NCBI RefSeq assembly: GCF_007018905.1 | Contig: NZ_CP041402.1 | Coordinates: 3,336,001 to 3,400,000, forward strand | Direction of reading: 5' to 3' | From: Tardiphaga sp. vice304 | GTDB lineage: Bacteria; Pseudomonadota; Alphaproteobacteria; Rhizobiales; Xanthobacteraceae | Length of the DNA: 64,000 bases | Shown: positions 18,059 through 26,919 of the stretch, piece after piece | Layout of the letters: the number at the start of each line of letters is the position of its first letter | Numbering within the stretch: position 1 is the stretch's first letter | Notes under the pieces: model-generated | Databases searched by the model: none | What the model was told of the DNA's origin: nothing | Seen by the model: the letters and a program-made list of their open reading frames with translations, nothing else | Position numbers and translations under genes: made by a program

Positions 18059-18768
18059 GGCGCGCTTTCAGGGGGCGGGACGTGGATGCCGCATTCCGTC
18101 TTGTCGCGGCCACGCCAGCGCCCCGCGCGTGGGTCCTCGCCGGGGGCGGTGCGGCTGGTGCAGGGCATGCAGCCGACCGACGCAAAGCCCGAGACGACCA
18201 GCGGATGCGGCGGCAGGCCTGCCGAGGCGTAGATCAACCGGATATCTTCTGCATCGATGTTGGCGAACGGATTGAACTTCAACCGCTCTCCGTCTGGCTC
18301 GACAACGGGAATGGCGGCGCGCGACGCACCCTGAAATCGTTTGCGGCCATTGATCCAGGCGCGGAACGGCGCCAGCGCACGCGCCAGCGGCTCCACCTTC
18401 CTGATCCGGCAGCAGGAGTCGGGGTCGGACGACCAGCGGTCGCCCTCGGGGTCTTCGCTCGCCAGCGTGTCGGGCGCGGGGTGGATGGTCCGCACATCGC
18501 GCAGCCCCAGCCGCCGCACCAGATCGTCGCGATAGGCGAGCGTCTCTTCGAACATCCAGCCGGTATCGAGAAACAGCACGGGAATGGCGGGATCGACATC
18601 GGCCATCACCTTCAGCAGCGCGGCCGATTCCGTCCCGAACGACGACACCAGCGCCAGATGCTCGCGGCCGACCGCCCGCAGCGCCGCCGCAATGATGTCA
18701 GCGGGGGAGGCCGCGTGCAGCGCCTGCTGCCATGCGGCCACATGTTCAATCGCTGGCGGAGCCGTCAT
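18055..18768 (-). CDS. cysH: Phosphoadenylyl/adenylyl-sulfate reductase
   Basis: 237 residues. Reduces activated sulfate to sulfite. PP-loop region LVSSFGTESAALLKVM, the pair CCRIRKVEPL and a late CMPCTS pair together supply the four Cys of the [4Fe-4S] cluster found in APS-type reductases; ECGIH near the C-terminus carries the catalytic Cys. So adenylyl-sulfate is the likelier substrate, which makes the APS kinase part of CysNC unnecessary for this branch. Divergent from cysD-cysNC over a palindromic control region. Confidence 0.93.
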   Translation of the reverse strand: MTAPPAIEHVAAWQQALHAASPADIIAAALRAVGREHLALVSSFGTESAALLKVMADVDPAIPVLFLDTGWMFEETLAYRDDLVRRLGLRDVRTIHPAPDTLASEDPEGDRWSSDPDSCCRIRKVEPLARALAPFRAWINGRKRFQGASRAAIPVVEPDGERLKFNPFANIDAEDIRLIYASAGLPPHPLVVSGFASVGCMPCTSRTAPGEDPRAGRWRGRDKTECGIHVPPPESAP

Positions 18769-18796
18769 CCCAGCACCTCTCGATGTATTTTCTTGA

Positions 18797-18813
18797 ATAG
18801 AAGATAGTTCTAT
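18797..18813. promoter_or_regulatory. Short ATAGAA-N5-TTCTAT palindrome upstream of cysH
   Basis: ATAGAA (18797-18802) and TTCTAT (18808-18813) are inverted repeats with a 5-base spacer, 29 bases upstream of the cysH start. The same half-sites recur inside the larger palindrome at 18825-18867. Likely a second binding site for the same dimeric regulator. Confidence 0.5.
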
Positions 18814-18824
18814 ATATCAGTCAT

Positions 18825-18867
18825 ATACTGCCAATAAATAGAATAATATTCTATCTATTGGCAGTAT
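18825..18867. promoter_or_regulatory. 43-bp near-perfect palindrome between cysH and cysD
   Basis: Two 21-base arms (18825-18845 and 18847-18867) match as inverted repeats at 20 of 21 positions around a single A. Each arm runs from ATACTGCC at the outside to ATAGAAT at the centre. The site lies in the divergent cysH/cysD gap and is very AT-rich compared with the flanks. A shortened form of one arm (ATACTGCC-AAATAGAAT) recurs at 29533-29549 before the sulfonate genes. Probably the operator of a sulfur-assimilation regulator; the regulator is not identifiable here. Confidence 0.65.
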
Positions 18868-18983
18868 GCAATGTAGATTTTTTAACCCTGCAGATCGAGT
18901 TCCAGAGATTCAATTTCTCCGAGCATTCCGCTTCGTGAGCAAAGACGATTCTCCGGACGGCTTTTTTGACCCGGAGACCAGCC

Positions 18984-19823
18984 ATGGGACTGTCCAATCC
19001 TGAGCGCTCTCAGACCGATGTGGTGTCGATGGACCACCTCGATCAATTGGAAGCGCAGAGCATCTACATCCTGCGCGAAGCCTTCGCACGCCTCAAGAAG
19101 CTGGCGCTGTTGTGGTCGCTGGGCAAAGACAGCAATGTGATGATCTGGCTGGCGCGCAAGGCCTTCTTCGGCCGCGTGCCGTTCCCGGCGATGCATGTCG
19201 ATACCGGCAAGAAGTTTCCGGAGATGTACGCCTTCCGGGACAAATACTCGGTGGAGTGGGGGCTCGATCTGATCCTCGAGAACTGCCCGCCGATCGAAAG
19301 CATCGACCCCACGCTGCCGCCGGCTGCGCGCTCCGCGGCGCGCAAGACCGAAGGCCTGAAGTCGGCGCTCGCCAAACACGGCTTCGACGGGCTGATCGCC
19401 GGCATCCGCCGCGACGAGGAGGCGACGCGCGCCAAGGAGCGCGTGTTCTCGCCGCGCGGTCTCGACGGCGGATGGGACGTGCGCGACCAGCCGCCGGAAT
19501 TCTGGGACCAGTTCAACGCCTCGCCGCCCGATGGCGCGCATTTGCGCGTCCATCCGATCCTGCACTGGACCGAGGCCGACATCTGGGCCTACACGGCGCG
19601 CGAAAACATCCCGATCATCCCGCTCTATCTGGCGAAGGATGGCCTGCGCTATCGCTCGCTGGGCGATGCCGACATCACCAGCCCGGTCGCGTCCACGGCC
19701 AGCACGATCGCTGAGATCCTGATCGAGCTCGACGGCAGCACCGTTCCCGAACGCGCCGGGCGCGCGCTCGACCACGAAACCGAAGATGCGTTCGAGCGGC
19801 TGCGCGTCGCCGGCTACCTGTAG
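18984..19823 (+). CDS. cysD: Sulfate adenylyltransferase subunit 2
   Basis: 279 residues. Forms adenylyl-sulfate from sulfate and ATP together with the GTPase CysN. PP-loop-type ATP pyrophosphatase motif [12 protein letters not shown] near residue 43, then [21 protein letters not shown] and the C-terminal [14 protein letters not shown], all family hallmarks. ATG 18984 follows GGAG by seven bases. Seven bases separate its stop from cysNC. Confidence 0.95.
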   Translation: MGLSNPERSQTDVVSMDHLDQLEAQSIYILREAFARLKKLALLWSLGKDSNVMIWLARKAFFGRVPFPAMHVDTGKKFPEMYAFRDKYSVEWGLDLILENCPPIESIDPTLPPAARSAARKTEGLKSALAKHGFDGLIAGIRRDEEATRAKERVFSPRGLDGGWDVRDQPPEFWDQFNASPPDGAHLRVHPILHWTEADIWAYTARENIPIIPLYLAKDGLRYRSLGDADITSPVASTASTIAEILIELDGSTVPERAGRALDHETEDAFERLRVAGYL

Positions 19824-19830
19824 GTGATGC

Positions 19831-21744
19831 ATGAACCAACCCGTTAATCCATCGAGCCTCGTCATGCCCAACGGCACCACGCGCCCGCAATTGCGGATCG
19901 TCATCGTCGGCCATGTCGATCACGGCAAGTCGAAGCTGGTCGGCCGGCTGCTGCACGAGACCGGAAGTCTGGCCGACGGCAAGCTGGAAATGCTGAAGGC
20001 GGTCAGCGCGCGGCGCGGCATGGCGTTCGAATGGTCGTTCCTGCTCGACGCGCTGCAGACCGAGCGCGACCAGGGCATCACCATCGACACCACGCAGATC
20101 CGCTTTCGCACCAAGGCGCGCGACGTCGTTCTGATCGATGCGCCCGGCCACGCCGAATTCCTGCGCAACATGATCACCGGCGCGTCGCAGGCCGACGCCG
20201 CGGTGCTGATCATCGACGCGCTGGAAGGCGTGCGCGATCAGACGCGGCGGCACGCCTATTTGCTGCATCTGCTCGGCGTGAAGCAGGTCGCCGTTGTCGT
20301 CAACAAGATGGACCGCTTCGATTTCAGCGAGGCCCGCTTTACGGAGATCAGCGAGGAGATCGCCGCGCATCTGATCGCGCTCGGCGTGGCTCCTGCCGCG
20401 ATCATTCCGATTTCGGCCAGGGATGGCGACGGCGTTGCCGAACTGACCGACCGGATCGGCTGGTATCACGGGCTGACGGTGGTCGAGGCGCTGGACGCGC
20501 TGACCCCGGCGCTGGCGCTCGATCAATTGCCGCTGCGGTTGCCGGTGCAGGCGATCTACAAATTCGACGACCGCCGCATCGTCGCCGGTCGCGTCGAGGC
20601 CGGACACCTCGCCATCGGCGACGAGGTGGTCATCATGCCCGCCGGCAAGGTGGCGCGCGTCAAGTCGGTCGAGCAATGGTCGGCCAGGCCGATCGAGGGC
20701 GCGCTCGGCGCCGGGCGATCGGTCGGCATCACGCTGGACCGCGAATTGTTCATCGAGCGCGGCGACGTCATCGCGCATGCAGGCTCCGTACCGACTGAAA
20801 CGCGGCGGCTGCGGGCCCGCATCTTCTGGCTGCACGAGCAGTCGCTGAAGGCCGGCGCCTCGATCCTGCTGCGGCTCGGCGTCCGCGAAGTCCGCGCCAC
20901 CGTGGTCGCGATCGAGAAGGCGATCGATCCCGGCAAGCTCGCCCATGTCGAGACCCGGGAAATCGCGCTCAACCATGTCGGCGAGATCGACATCACGTTG
21001 GCCCAGCCGGTGGCAGCGGATTGTCATGCCGACAACCCGCGCACCGGACGGCTGGTGATCGAGGTCAATGGCCGCATTGCGGGGGGAGGGCTGGTGCTCA
21101 CGGTGGATGCCGGCCGCGCGGTACCGCGCGACATCGTGCCGGTACGGTCCGCGCTGCGGCCGGAAGAGCGGACGGGACGCTATCGCCACAATGGCGCCGT
21201 GCTGTGGTTCACCGGCCTGCCGGGATCGGGCAAGTCGACGCTGGCGCTGGCGCTGGAACAGCGCCTGTTTCACATCGGCGGCTCGCCGATCCTGCTCGAC
21301 GGCGACACGCTGCGCGCCGGCCTCAACCGCGACCTCGGCTTTTCCGCCGATGATCGCCGCGAGAACATCCGGCGGCTGGCGGAGGTCGCCGGTCATCTCG
21401 CGCGCAACGGCCATATCGCGATCGTCGCCGCCGTGTCGCCGTCGCGCGGCGACCGCGCGGAAGCCCGTCGGATGGTCGATAGCGCGTTTCGCGAAATCTA
21501 CGTCTCGACCCCCGCCGCGATTTGCGAGCAGCGCGACCCCAAAGGCCACTACGCCCGGGCCCGCGCCGGGACCCTGCAGGATTTCACCGGCATCTCCAAC
21601 GAGTACCAGGCGCCGGAGGCGGTCGAACTGGCGATCGACACCTCGCAGGCCAGCGTGCGGGAAGCGGTGGACCGCATCGAGACCATGCTGCGGAAGAGCG
21701 CCGTGCTGCACGACCAGATCGTCGATCTGGGGGCGAATATCTGA
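19831..21744 (+). CDS. cysNC: Bifunctional sulfate adenylyltransferase subunit 1 / adenylylsulfate kinase (CysNC)
   Basis: 637 residues. The first part (about 18-430) is an EF-Tu-like GTPase: [33 protein letters not shown] and NKMDRFD are the G1 to G4 boxes. The second part (about 445-630) is APS kinase: [38 protein letters not shown] and the [17 protein letters not shown] segment. It energises sulfate activation with CysD and can make PAPS. An IS110 element and repeat debris follow the stop. Confidence 0.96.
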   Translation: MNQPVNPSSLVMPNGTTRPQLRIVIVGHVDHGKSKLVGRLLHETGSLADGKLEMLKAVSARRGMAFEWSFLLDALQTERDQGITIDTTQIRFRTKARDVVLIDAPGHAEFLRNMITGASQADAAVLIIDALEGVRDQTRRHAYLLHLLGVKQVAVVVNKMDRFDFSEARFTEISEEIAAHLIALGVAPAAIIPISARDGDGVAELTDRIGWYHGLTVVEALDALTPALALDQLPLRLPVQAIYKFDDRRIVAGRVEAGHLAIGDEVVIMPAGKVARVKSVEQWSARPIEGALGAGRSVGITLDRELFIERGDVIAHAGSVPTETRRLRARIFWLHEQSLKAGASILLRLGVREVRATVVAIEKAIDPGKLAHVETREIALNHVGEIDITLAQPVAADCHADNPRTGRLVIEVNGRIAGGGLVLTVDAGRAVPRDIVPVRSALRPEERTGRYRHNGAVLWFTGLPGSGKSTLALALEQRLFHIGGSPILLDGDTLRAGLNRDLGFSADDRRENIRRLAEVAGHLARNGHIAIVAAVSPSRGDRAEARRMVDSAFREIYVSTPAAICEQRDPKGHYARARAGTLQDFTGISNEYQAPEAVELAIDTSQASVREAVDRIETMLRKSAVLHDQIVDLGANI

Positions 21745-21785
21745 CTGTCCGGCGTTCGCGCCATCGGCATGAAACGGTTTGCCGT

Positions 21786-21842
21786 TTCCCGGACGCGATG
21801 CGGCGCGAAGTGCCGCTTCGCAGATCCGGGATCCCGGTTTTT
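21786..21842. repeat. REP-like GC palindrome on the left of the IS110 element
   Basis: TTTCCCGGACGCGATGCGG continues through GCGAAGTGCCGC to CAGATCCGGGATCCCGG and a run of T. An inverted relative (CGGATCTGCGGCGC .. GCGTCCGGGGAA) lies at 22974-23031 on the other side of the transposase gene. Such REP-like palindromes are known insertion targets of some IS110 elements; here the element may have landed inside or between two copies. Confidence 0.45.
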
Positions 21843-21844
21843 TT

Positions 21845-22027
21845 AGCGCCCCACCGGGGCCCTGTGTAGTCAGGATCTGTCATGATGGGGTGCGGGCGGT
21901 ATGCCGTTGGGTCCCAGGTCGAGAAGACCGTGATCCGGCTCGGCACCCGCCCGCTTCGCTAATACCCACACCTGAACAGTTGATCGAGGCCGTCTGCGGC
22001 GGACCTCGCAGCACAGGGACAGGCCCC
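21845..22027 (+). ncRNA. Candidate bridge RNA leader of the IS110 element
   Basis: The segment between the presumed left end and the transposase start has no open frame with homology but can fold: GCGGGCGG (about 21893-21900) can pair with CCGCCCGC (about 21950-21957), enclosing internal stems such as GGGTCCC and CGAGAAGACCG. In IS110 elements of the IS621 type the bridge RNA that pairs with both donor and target DNA is transcribed from this place. Target and donor loops have not been mapped here, so the call is by position and structure. Confidence 0.4.
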
Positions 22028-22954
22028 ATGAAGATACATCCTGGCTTCGTTGGAATCGATATCTCGAAGGATTTTCTTGATGTGTACGACGGCAGCGTCG
22101 GCGCGGTCCGCCGCGTCGATAACGGCCCGGAAGCGATCGAAGGCTTGCTCGCCGGGTGGTCCAGCAGCGACGTATTCGTGCTGTTCGAGGCCACAGGCCG
22201 TTACGACAAGGCACTGCGCCACGCCTTGGGCGCCGCCGGCATCGCCTTTGCCCGGGTCAATCCGGCTCGCGCCCGCGATTTCGCCCGCGCCGCGGGCTTC
22301 CTCGCCAAGACCGACGCCATCGATGCGCGGATGCTGGCCGCCATGGCGCAGTGCCTGCGCCCCGGCGCCGATGGCATGGCCGATCCAGCACGCGAGCAGT
22401 TGGCCGAGTTGCACAAGCGCCGCGACCAGCTCGTTGCCTTCCGCAAGCAGGAACGCACCCGTCTCAAGGGCGCCAAGGATCTGGCCGCGAGCCTCTCGGC
22501 CCACATCGCCTGGCTCGATGCGGAGGTCCGGAACTTCGACCGGCAGATCGCCACCCTGATCGCACAGCAGCAGGCGTTGCATAATGCCCGGCGCCTGATG
22601 CAGTCGGTGCCGGGCATCGGCCCGGTATGCTCGGCCACGTTGCTGGCGTTGATGCCCGAGCTTGGCTCACGCTCGCCCAAGACCATCGCGGCCTTGGCGG
22701 GACTGGCGCCATTCAACACCGACAGCGGCAAGTTTCGCGGTACCCGGCGGATTCACGGCGGCCGGCGCAGGGTTCGCGAAGCACTCTACATGGCGGCAGT
22801 GTATGTCACCCGGACGAGATCGCGCTTCGCACAGACCTACCAGGCGCTGCGAAAAGCCGGGAAGCCGGCCAAGGTCGCTCTCATTGCCGTAGCCAGAAAA
22901 CTGCTGCTCACCCTCAACGCCATCATCAGGGAACAACAGCCCTTCCGCGCGTGA
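22028..22954 (+). CDS. IS110-family transposase/recombinase
   Basis: 308 residues. N-terminal RuvC-like DEDD domain: FVGIDISKDFLDV (first Asp), LFEATGRYDKAL (Glu) and AKTDAIDARMLA (Asp-Asp). C-terminal transposase-20 domain: MQSVPGIGPVCSATLLALMPELG and RRRVREALYMAAV, which carries the Ser-containing half of the active site in this family. ATG 22028 is the natural start; the frame upstream belongs to the leader. Complete and apparently intact. Confidence 0.92.
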   Translation: MKIHPGFVGIDISKDFLDVYDGSVGAVRRVDNGPEAIEGLLAGWSSSDVFVLFEATGRYDKALRHALGAAGIAFARVNPARARDFARAAGFLAKTDAIDARMLAAMAQCLRPGADGMADPAREQLAELHKRRDQLVAFRKQERTRLKGAKDLAASLSAHIAWLDAEVRNFDRQIATLIAQQQALHNARRLMQSVPGIGPVCSATLLALMPELGSRSPKTIAALAGLAPFNTDSGKFRGTRRIHGGRRRVREALYMAAVYVTRTRSRFAQTYQALRKAGKPAKVALIAVARKLLLTLNAIIREQQPFRA

Positions 22955-23361
22955 TGGGCAAATTACAGTTGCCGGATCTGCGGCGCACCACACCGCCAAA
23001 CGGCGGCGCGGTGCACCGCGTCCGGGGAACGATGTCGAGCGTGCCGCCAAGCCGACTAATTATTGTGCGTGCGGTGCAAAAGGCTGGCACTCCAACTCGT
23101 CCTTTGCCCCCGACACGCTTGCCAAGGCGTTGATCGAGGGGCGTTTTTCTCCCATTTCATTTTGGCACAGGACTTGAATGCACTGACCTGCCGGCGTTCG
23201 TTGATGCGCGCCGGCCACGTTCCGATGGATTTCCGCAGCAACGAGGCTGATCGGACCGCACCCTGACTTCATGCCGGCGCGAGGCGCTGAGCTGGACCTG
23301 CGCGGTCACATTCCGTTCCCCGTTGATGCCCACGACAGTGGCTGCAGGAGTCTTTTGCGCG
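22955..23361. other. Gap between IS110 and the nirA-type gene: repeat debris, no gene
   Basis: 22974-23031 is an inverted relative of the REP-like palindrome on the other side of the IS element. From 23032 to 23361 short frames exist on both strands but none has a ribosome site with family homology. The promoter of the reductase operon should lie here, yet no operator like the cys palindrome is seen. Confidence 0.5.
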
Positions 23362-25143
23362 ATGAAAATCGACCCCGTCTCGCTTGATTTTACCGACGAA
23401 CAGAAGCGCTACCTCGAAGGATTTTCGACCGGCCTGCAGATCAGCCGCGTTGGCAAAGGCCTCGGCGGCGCGGCAGCGAAGGCCGCGGCCGAACCGGTCG
23501 GACCGGAGGCGCCGCATCTCCGGGCGCAGGACCGCGTCATTGCGTCCGGCAGGAAGCTGGTCGATCAGGAAAAGTGGAAGCGCGAGGAACATCCGTTCGA
23601 CGCCTATCCGCGCCTCAAGGAGCAGGCGGCGATCGACGCGCGGCCGTCGCCCGCGGACAATTTTCGCTGGCGCTATTACGGGCTGTTCTATGTCGGTCCC
23701 ACGCAGGATTCTTACATGAGCCGGCTGCGGATCCCGAACGGCATTCTGAAGCATTGGCAGTTCGCAGGTCTTGCGGATCTCGCGGACGAGTTGTGCGGCC
23801 CGTTCACCAACGTCACCACGCGTGCCAATCTGCAGATGCGCGAGATCCCGCCGAAACATGCGGTCGCCTGGATCGAGGGCGTGCAGGATCTCGGCCTGTG
23901 CTCGCGAGGCTCCGGCGCCGACAATATCCGCAACGTCACGGGCACGCCGACCGCCGGCATCGATCCGCAGGAACTGCTGGATACGCGGCCCTATGCGCGC
24001 GAGTGGCACTATCACATTCTCAACGACCGCACCTTGTTCGGCCTGCCGCGAAAATTCAACGTCGCCTTCGACGGTGCCGGCAAGATCGCGGTGCTGGAAG
24101 ATACCAACGACATCGCGTTCGGCGCGGTTGAAGTGAAGGAAGGTTTTGGCGTCGAGCCGGGCGCTTGGTTCAAGCTCGGCATCGGCGGCATCACCGGCCA
24201 CAAGGATTTTGCCAAGGACACAGGCATCATCGTCCGTCCGGCCGATGCAACGAAGGTGTCGGATGCGATTGTGCGCGTCTTCATCGATCTCGGCGACCGC
24301 ACCAACCGGCTCAAGGCGCGGCTGAAATACGTCATCGACGGCATGGGCATGGCAAAGTTTCTCGTGCTTGTGGAAGACAAGCTCGGCCATGCTTTCACGC
24401 GCGTGCCCGCGGAAGCGCTGCTGCCGCGGCCGGAGGTCGATCGCAATGCGCATATCGGCGTGCACCGGCAGAAGCAGGCCGGTCTGAACTGGATCGGCGT
24501 CGCGCTGCCGCTCGGTAAAGTGACCTGCGAGCAAATGCGCGGACTGTCGAAAATTGCCGCCGATCTCGGCGACGGCGATATTCGCCTCACGGTCTGGCAG
24601 AACCTGCTGATCCCCGGCGTGGCGGACGACAAGGTGGCGTTGGCCACGGCCGCGATCGAGGCGATCGGCCTGGCTATCAAGACCACGGAAGTCCGTGCCG
24701 GCCTGATCGCCTGCACCGGCCGCGCCGGCTGCAAGTTCGGCAATGCCGACACCAAGCGCACCGCGGCTGAAATCGCCGACTGGGTCGATCCGCGGGTGAC
24801 CCTGGACACGCCGATCAACATCCATCTCACCGGCTGCCATCATTCCTGCGCGCAGCATTACATCAGCGACATCGGCATGATCGGCGCGCGCGTCGCAGTA
24901 GGCGACGGCGATGACACCGTGGACGGCTTTCACGTCTTCACCGGCGGCGGCTTCGGGCCGGCGGCGGATGTGGGGCAGGAAGTCTATCATGACGTCAAGG
25001 CCGAGGACGCGCCGGTAGTCGTCGAGAAATTGCTGAAGGCCTACATGGCGAACCGTGCTTCTCTGGACGAAACCTTCCTGACCTTCGCGCGCCGCCACGA
25101 TGGCGAGAAGCTGCGCCAGCTTGCCGAACAGGTGTCCGCATGA
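23362..25143 (+). CDS. nirA: NirA-family siroheme / [4Fe-4S] nitrite or sulfite reductase
   Basis: 593 residues, soluble. The two ferredoxin-like and two siroheme-binding halves of the family are present: TTRANLQMREIPP in the first half, CTGRAGCKFGNADTKRTA (C-x5-C) and HLTGCHHSCAQHYISDIGMIG (C-x3-C) giving the four cluster Cys. It catalyses six-electron reduction of nitrite to ammonia or sulfite to sulfide; the sequence does not decide. The sulfur neighbours favour sulfite, the nearby NasT/NasS favour nitrite. Start at ATG 23362 (MKIDPVSLDF). Its stop overlaps the start of the flavoprotein gene (ATGA), so that is likely its electron donor. Confidence 0.88.
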   Translation: MKIDPVSLDFTDEQKRYLEGFSTGLQISRVGKGLGGAAAKAAAEPVGPEAPHLRAQDRVIASGRKLVDQEKWKREEHPFDAYPRLKEQAAIDARPSPADNFRWRYYGLFYVGPTQDSYMSRLRIPNGILKHWQFAGLADLADELCGPFTNVTTRANLQMREIPPKHAVAWIEGVQDLGLCSRGSGADNIRNVTGTPTAGIDPQELLDTRPYAREWHYHILNDRTLFGLPRKFNVAFDGAGKIAVLEDTNDIAFGAVEVKEGFGVEPGAWFKLGIGGITGHKDFAKDTGIIVRPADATKVSDAIVRVFIDLGDRTNRLKARLKYVIDGMGMAKFLVLVEDKLGHAFTRVPAEALLPRPEVDRNAHIGVHRQKQAGLNWIGVALPLGKVTCEQMRGLSKIAADLGDGDIRLTVWQNLLIPGVADDKVALATAAIEAIGLAIKTTEVRAGLIACTGRAGCKFGNADTKRTAAEIADWVDPRVTLDTPINIHLTGCHHSCAQHYISDIGMIGARVAVGDGDDTVDGFHVFTGGGFGPAADVGQEVYHDVKAEDAPVVVEKLLKAYMANRASLDETFLTFARRHDGEKLRQLAEQVSA

Positions 25144-26747
25144 ACCAGATGACGCCGCCGCCAAGAATCGAGATCATCCCGCCGTCCGCACCATTCTCCG
25201 AGGCGCAGCGCTCCTGGCTGAACGGGTTCTTTGCGGGGCTCTTATCGAATGCGCCTGCGCCGTTGTCGGCCGGGCAGGGCGCCACCATTACGCCGGAAGA
25301 AGACGACGGCGCGCCGTGGCACGACCAGACCCTGCCGTTGCCGGACCGCATGAAGCTCGCCGAAGGTCGCCCGATGCGGCGCAAGATGATGGCCGCGATG
25401 GCGCAGCAGGATTGCGGCCAGTGCGGTTACAACTGCAACGACTATGCCGATGCCATCGCCGGCCGTGCCGAGCCGCGCCTCAATCTCTGTGTCCCCGGCG
25501 GCAAGGAAACCGCGCGGATGCTGAAGGCGCTGAACGAGGAAATGGAGAAGTCGCCAGCGACTGGCGCTGCCGCGCCCGCGGCGAAGCCATCAACCACCGA
25601 GCCGGTCGAAATCGCTGCGCCCGATCCCGCCACGCTAGGCCGCTCGCGCGACAATCCGGCGCCGGCAATCTTTCTCGGCCGCCGGCTGCTCAACGGCGCT
25701 GGCTCCGAGAAGGAAACCTGGCACATTGATTTCGACTTGTCGGGCTGCGGGCTCGATTATGTCGTCGGCGATTCCTTCGGCGTGTTCGCGTCCAACGACC
25801 TCGGCCATGTCGATCAGATCATCGCGCTGCTCGGCGCCTCGCACACCACCGAAGTCCGCGGCAAGACGCTGCGCGAGGTGCTGCGCTACGACGTGTCATT
25901 GGCGCCGGCGCCGGACAGCCTGTTCGAACTGATCTCGTACCTCACCGGCGGCGCGCACCGTGCAAAGGCGCGCGCACTCGCGCAGGGCGAGGATCCCGAC
26001 GGCGATGCCGCGTCGCTCGACGTGATGGCGGCGCTGCAGAAGTTTCCGCATGTGCGGCCGCATCCCGAGGCCTTCATCGAGGCGCTGGAGCCGCTGCAGC
26101 CGCGATTGTATTCGATCTCCTCGTCGCACAACGCCACGCCCGGCAAACTGTCGCTGACGGTCGATGTCGTCCGCTATGTCGTCGGCAAGCGCAAGCGGCA
26201 TGGCCTGGCCTCGAGCTTTCTCGCCGACCGTATCCAGCCCGGCGACGAGCTGAAGGTCTATGTGCAGAAGGCGCATGGCTTCGCGTTGCCCGAGGATCCC
26301 AGCGTGCCGATCATCATGGTCGGCCCCGGCACCGGCATCGCGCCATTCCGTGCCTTTCTGCATGATCGCAAGGCAACGGCGGCACCCGGCAGGAACTGGC
26401 TGTTCTTCGGTCACCAGCGCAGCGTCTCGGATTTCTTCTATGCCGATGAGCTCAACGCGATGAAGGCGGAGGGATTCCTGACCCGGCTCTCGCTGGCGTG
26501 GTCGCGCGACGCGAACGAGAAATTCTACGTCCAGGACCGCATGCGCGAAGTCGGGCGCGACCTCTGGACCTGGCTGGCCGATGGCGCACATGTCTATATT
26601 TGCGGCGACGCCAAGCGGATGGCCAAGGACGTCGAACGCGCGCTGGTCGATATCGTCGCGCAATATGGCGCGCGAACCACCGACGAGGCCGCCTTGTTCG
26701 TCGGCGACCTCAAGAAGAAGGGCCGCTTCCAGCTCGACGTATATTGA
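25140..26747 (+). CDS. Sulfite reductase-type flavoprotein with an N-terminal Fe-S domain
   Basis: 535 residues. From about 170 onward it is a CysJ/FNR-like diflavin reductase C-terminal part: FAD-binding RLYSISSS, the insert domain, NADP-binding GPGTGIAPFRAFL and HVYICGDAKRMAKDVE, and the C-terminal aromatic VY. The flavodoxin (FMN) domain of CysJ is absent. In its place lies a domain with CGQCGYNCNDYADAI and a fourth Cys in NLCVPGGKET (about 84-115), a likely [4Fe-4S] site. It probably carries electrons from NADPH through FAD and the cluster to the adjacent NirA-type enzyme. An Ala/Pro-rich linker joins the parts. Confidence 0.88.
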   Translation: MNQMTPPPRIEIIPPSAPFSEAQRSWLNGFFAGLLSNAPAPLSAGQGATITPEEDDGAPWHDQTLPLPDRMKLAEGRPMRRKMMAAMAQQDCGQCGYNCNDYADAIAGRAEPRLNLCVPGGKETARMLKALNEEMEKSPATGAAAPAAKPSTTEPVEIAAPDPATLGRSRDNPAPAIFLGRRLLNGAGSEKETWHIDFDLSGCGLDYVVGDSFGVFASNDLGHVDQIIALLGASHTTEVRGKTLREVLRYDVSLAPAPDSLFELISYLTGGAHRAKARALAQGEDPDGDAASLDVMAALQKFPHVRPHPEAFIEALEPLQPRLYSISSSHNATPGKLSLTVDVVRYVVGKRKRHGLASSFLADRIQPGDELKVYVQKAHGFALPEDPSVPIIMVGPGTGIAPFRAFLHDRKATAAPGRNWLFFGHQRSVSDFFYADELNAMKAEGFLTRLSLAWSRDANEKFYVQDRMREVGRDLWTWLADGAHVYICGDAKRMAKDVERALVDIVAQYGARTTDEAALFVGDLKKKGRFQLDVY

Positions 26748-26755
26748 CGCAAGTA

Positions 26756-26855
26756 CCGCGTAGGTTGGGCAAAGCAGGCGTGCCCACCATGACGGCGGGC
26801 GAGGCAATGGTGGGCACGGCGCAAGGGCCCTTTGCCCACACTACAAGTGCATCGC
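26756..26855. repeat. Intergenic inverted repeat
   Basis: GTAGGTTGGGCAAAG .. GTGCCCACC on the left and GGTGGGCACGGCG .. CTTTGCCCACACTAC on the right are imperfect inverted repeats about 100 bases across. They fit a common class of bradyrhizobial intergenic repeats. The element may end transcription of the reductase operon. Confidence 0.5.
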
Positions 26856-26919
26856 CGGGCACGGCTCTTGCATATCATTCGCGGCTGACACCTGGGATCA
26901 GCCGCAGCGAGAGCATCAG

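Larger units (their letters stand above)
21843..22954 (+). mobile_element. IS110-family insertion element
   Basis: One transposase gene with a structured leader of about 180 bases and no evident terminal inverted repeats, as is usual for this family. Bounded approximately by REP-like palindromes (21786-21842 and 22974-23031), so the outer limits are estimates. It separates cysNC from the NirA-type reductase, genes often kept close in related genomes. Confidence 0.7.

Noticed and set aside
19675..21711. 678-codon minus-strand frame opposite cysNC
   Set aside because: High GC leaves the opposite strand free of stops; composition is Arg/Asp/His-rich and cysNC on the plus strand is unmistakable.
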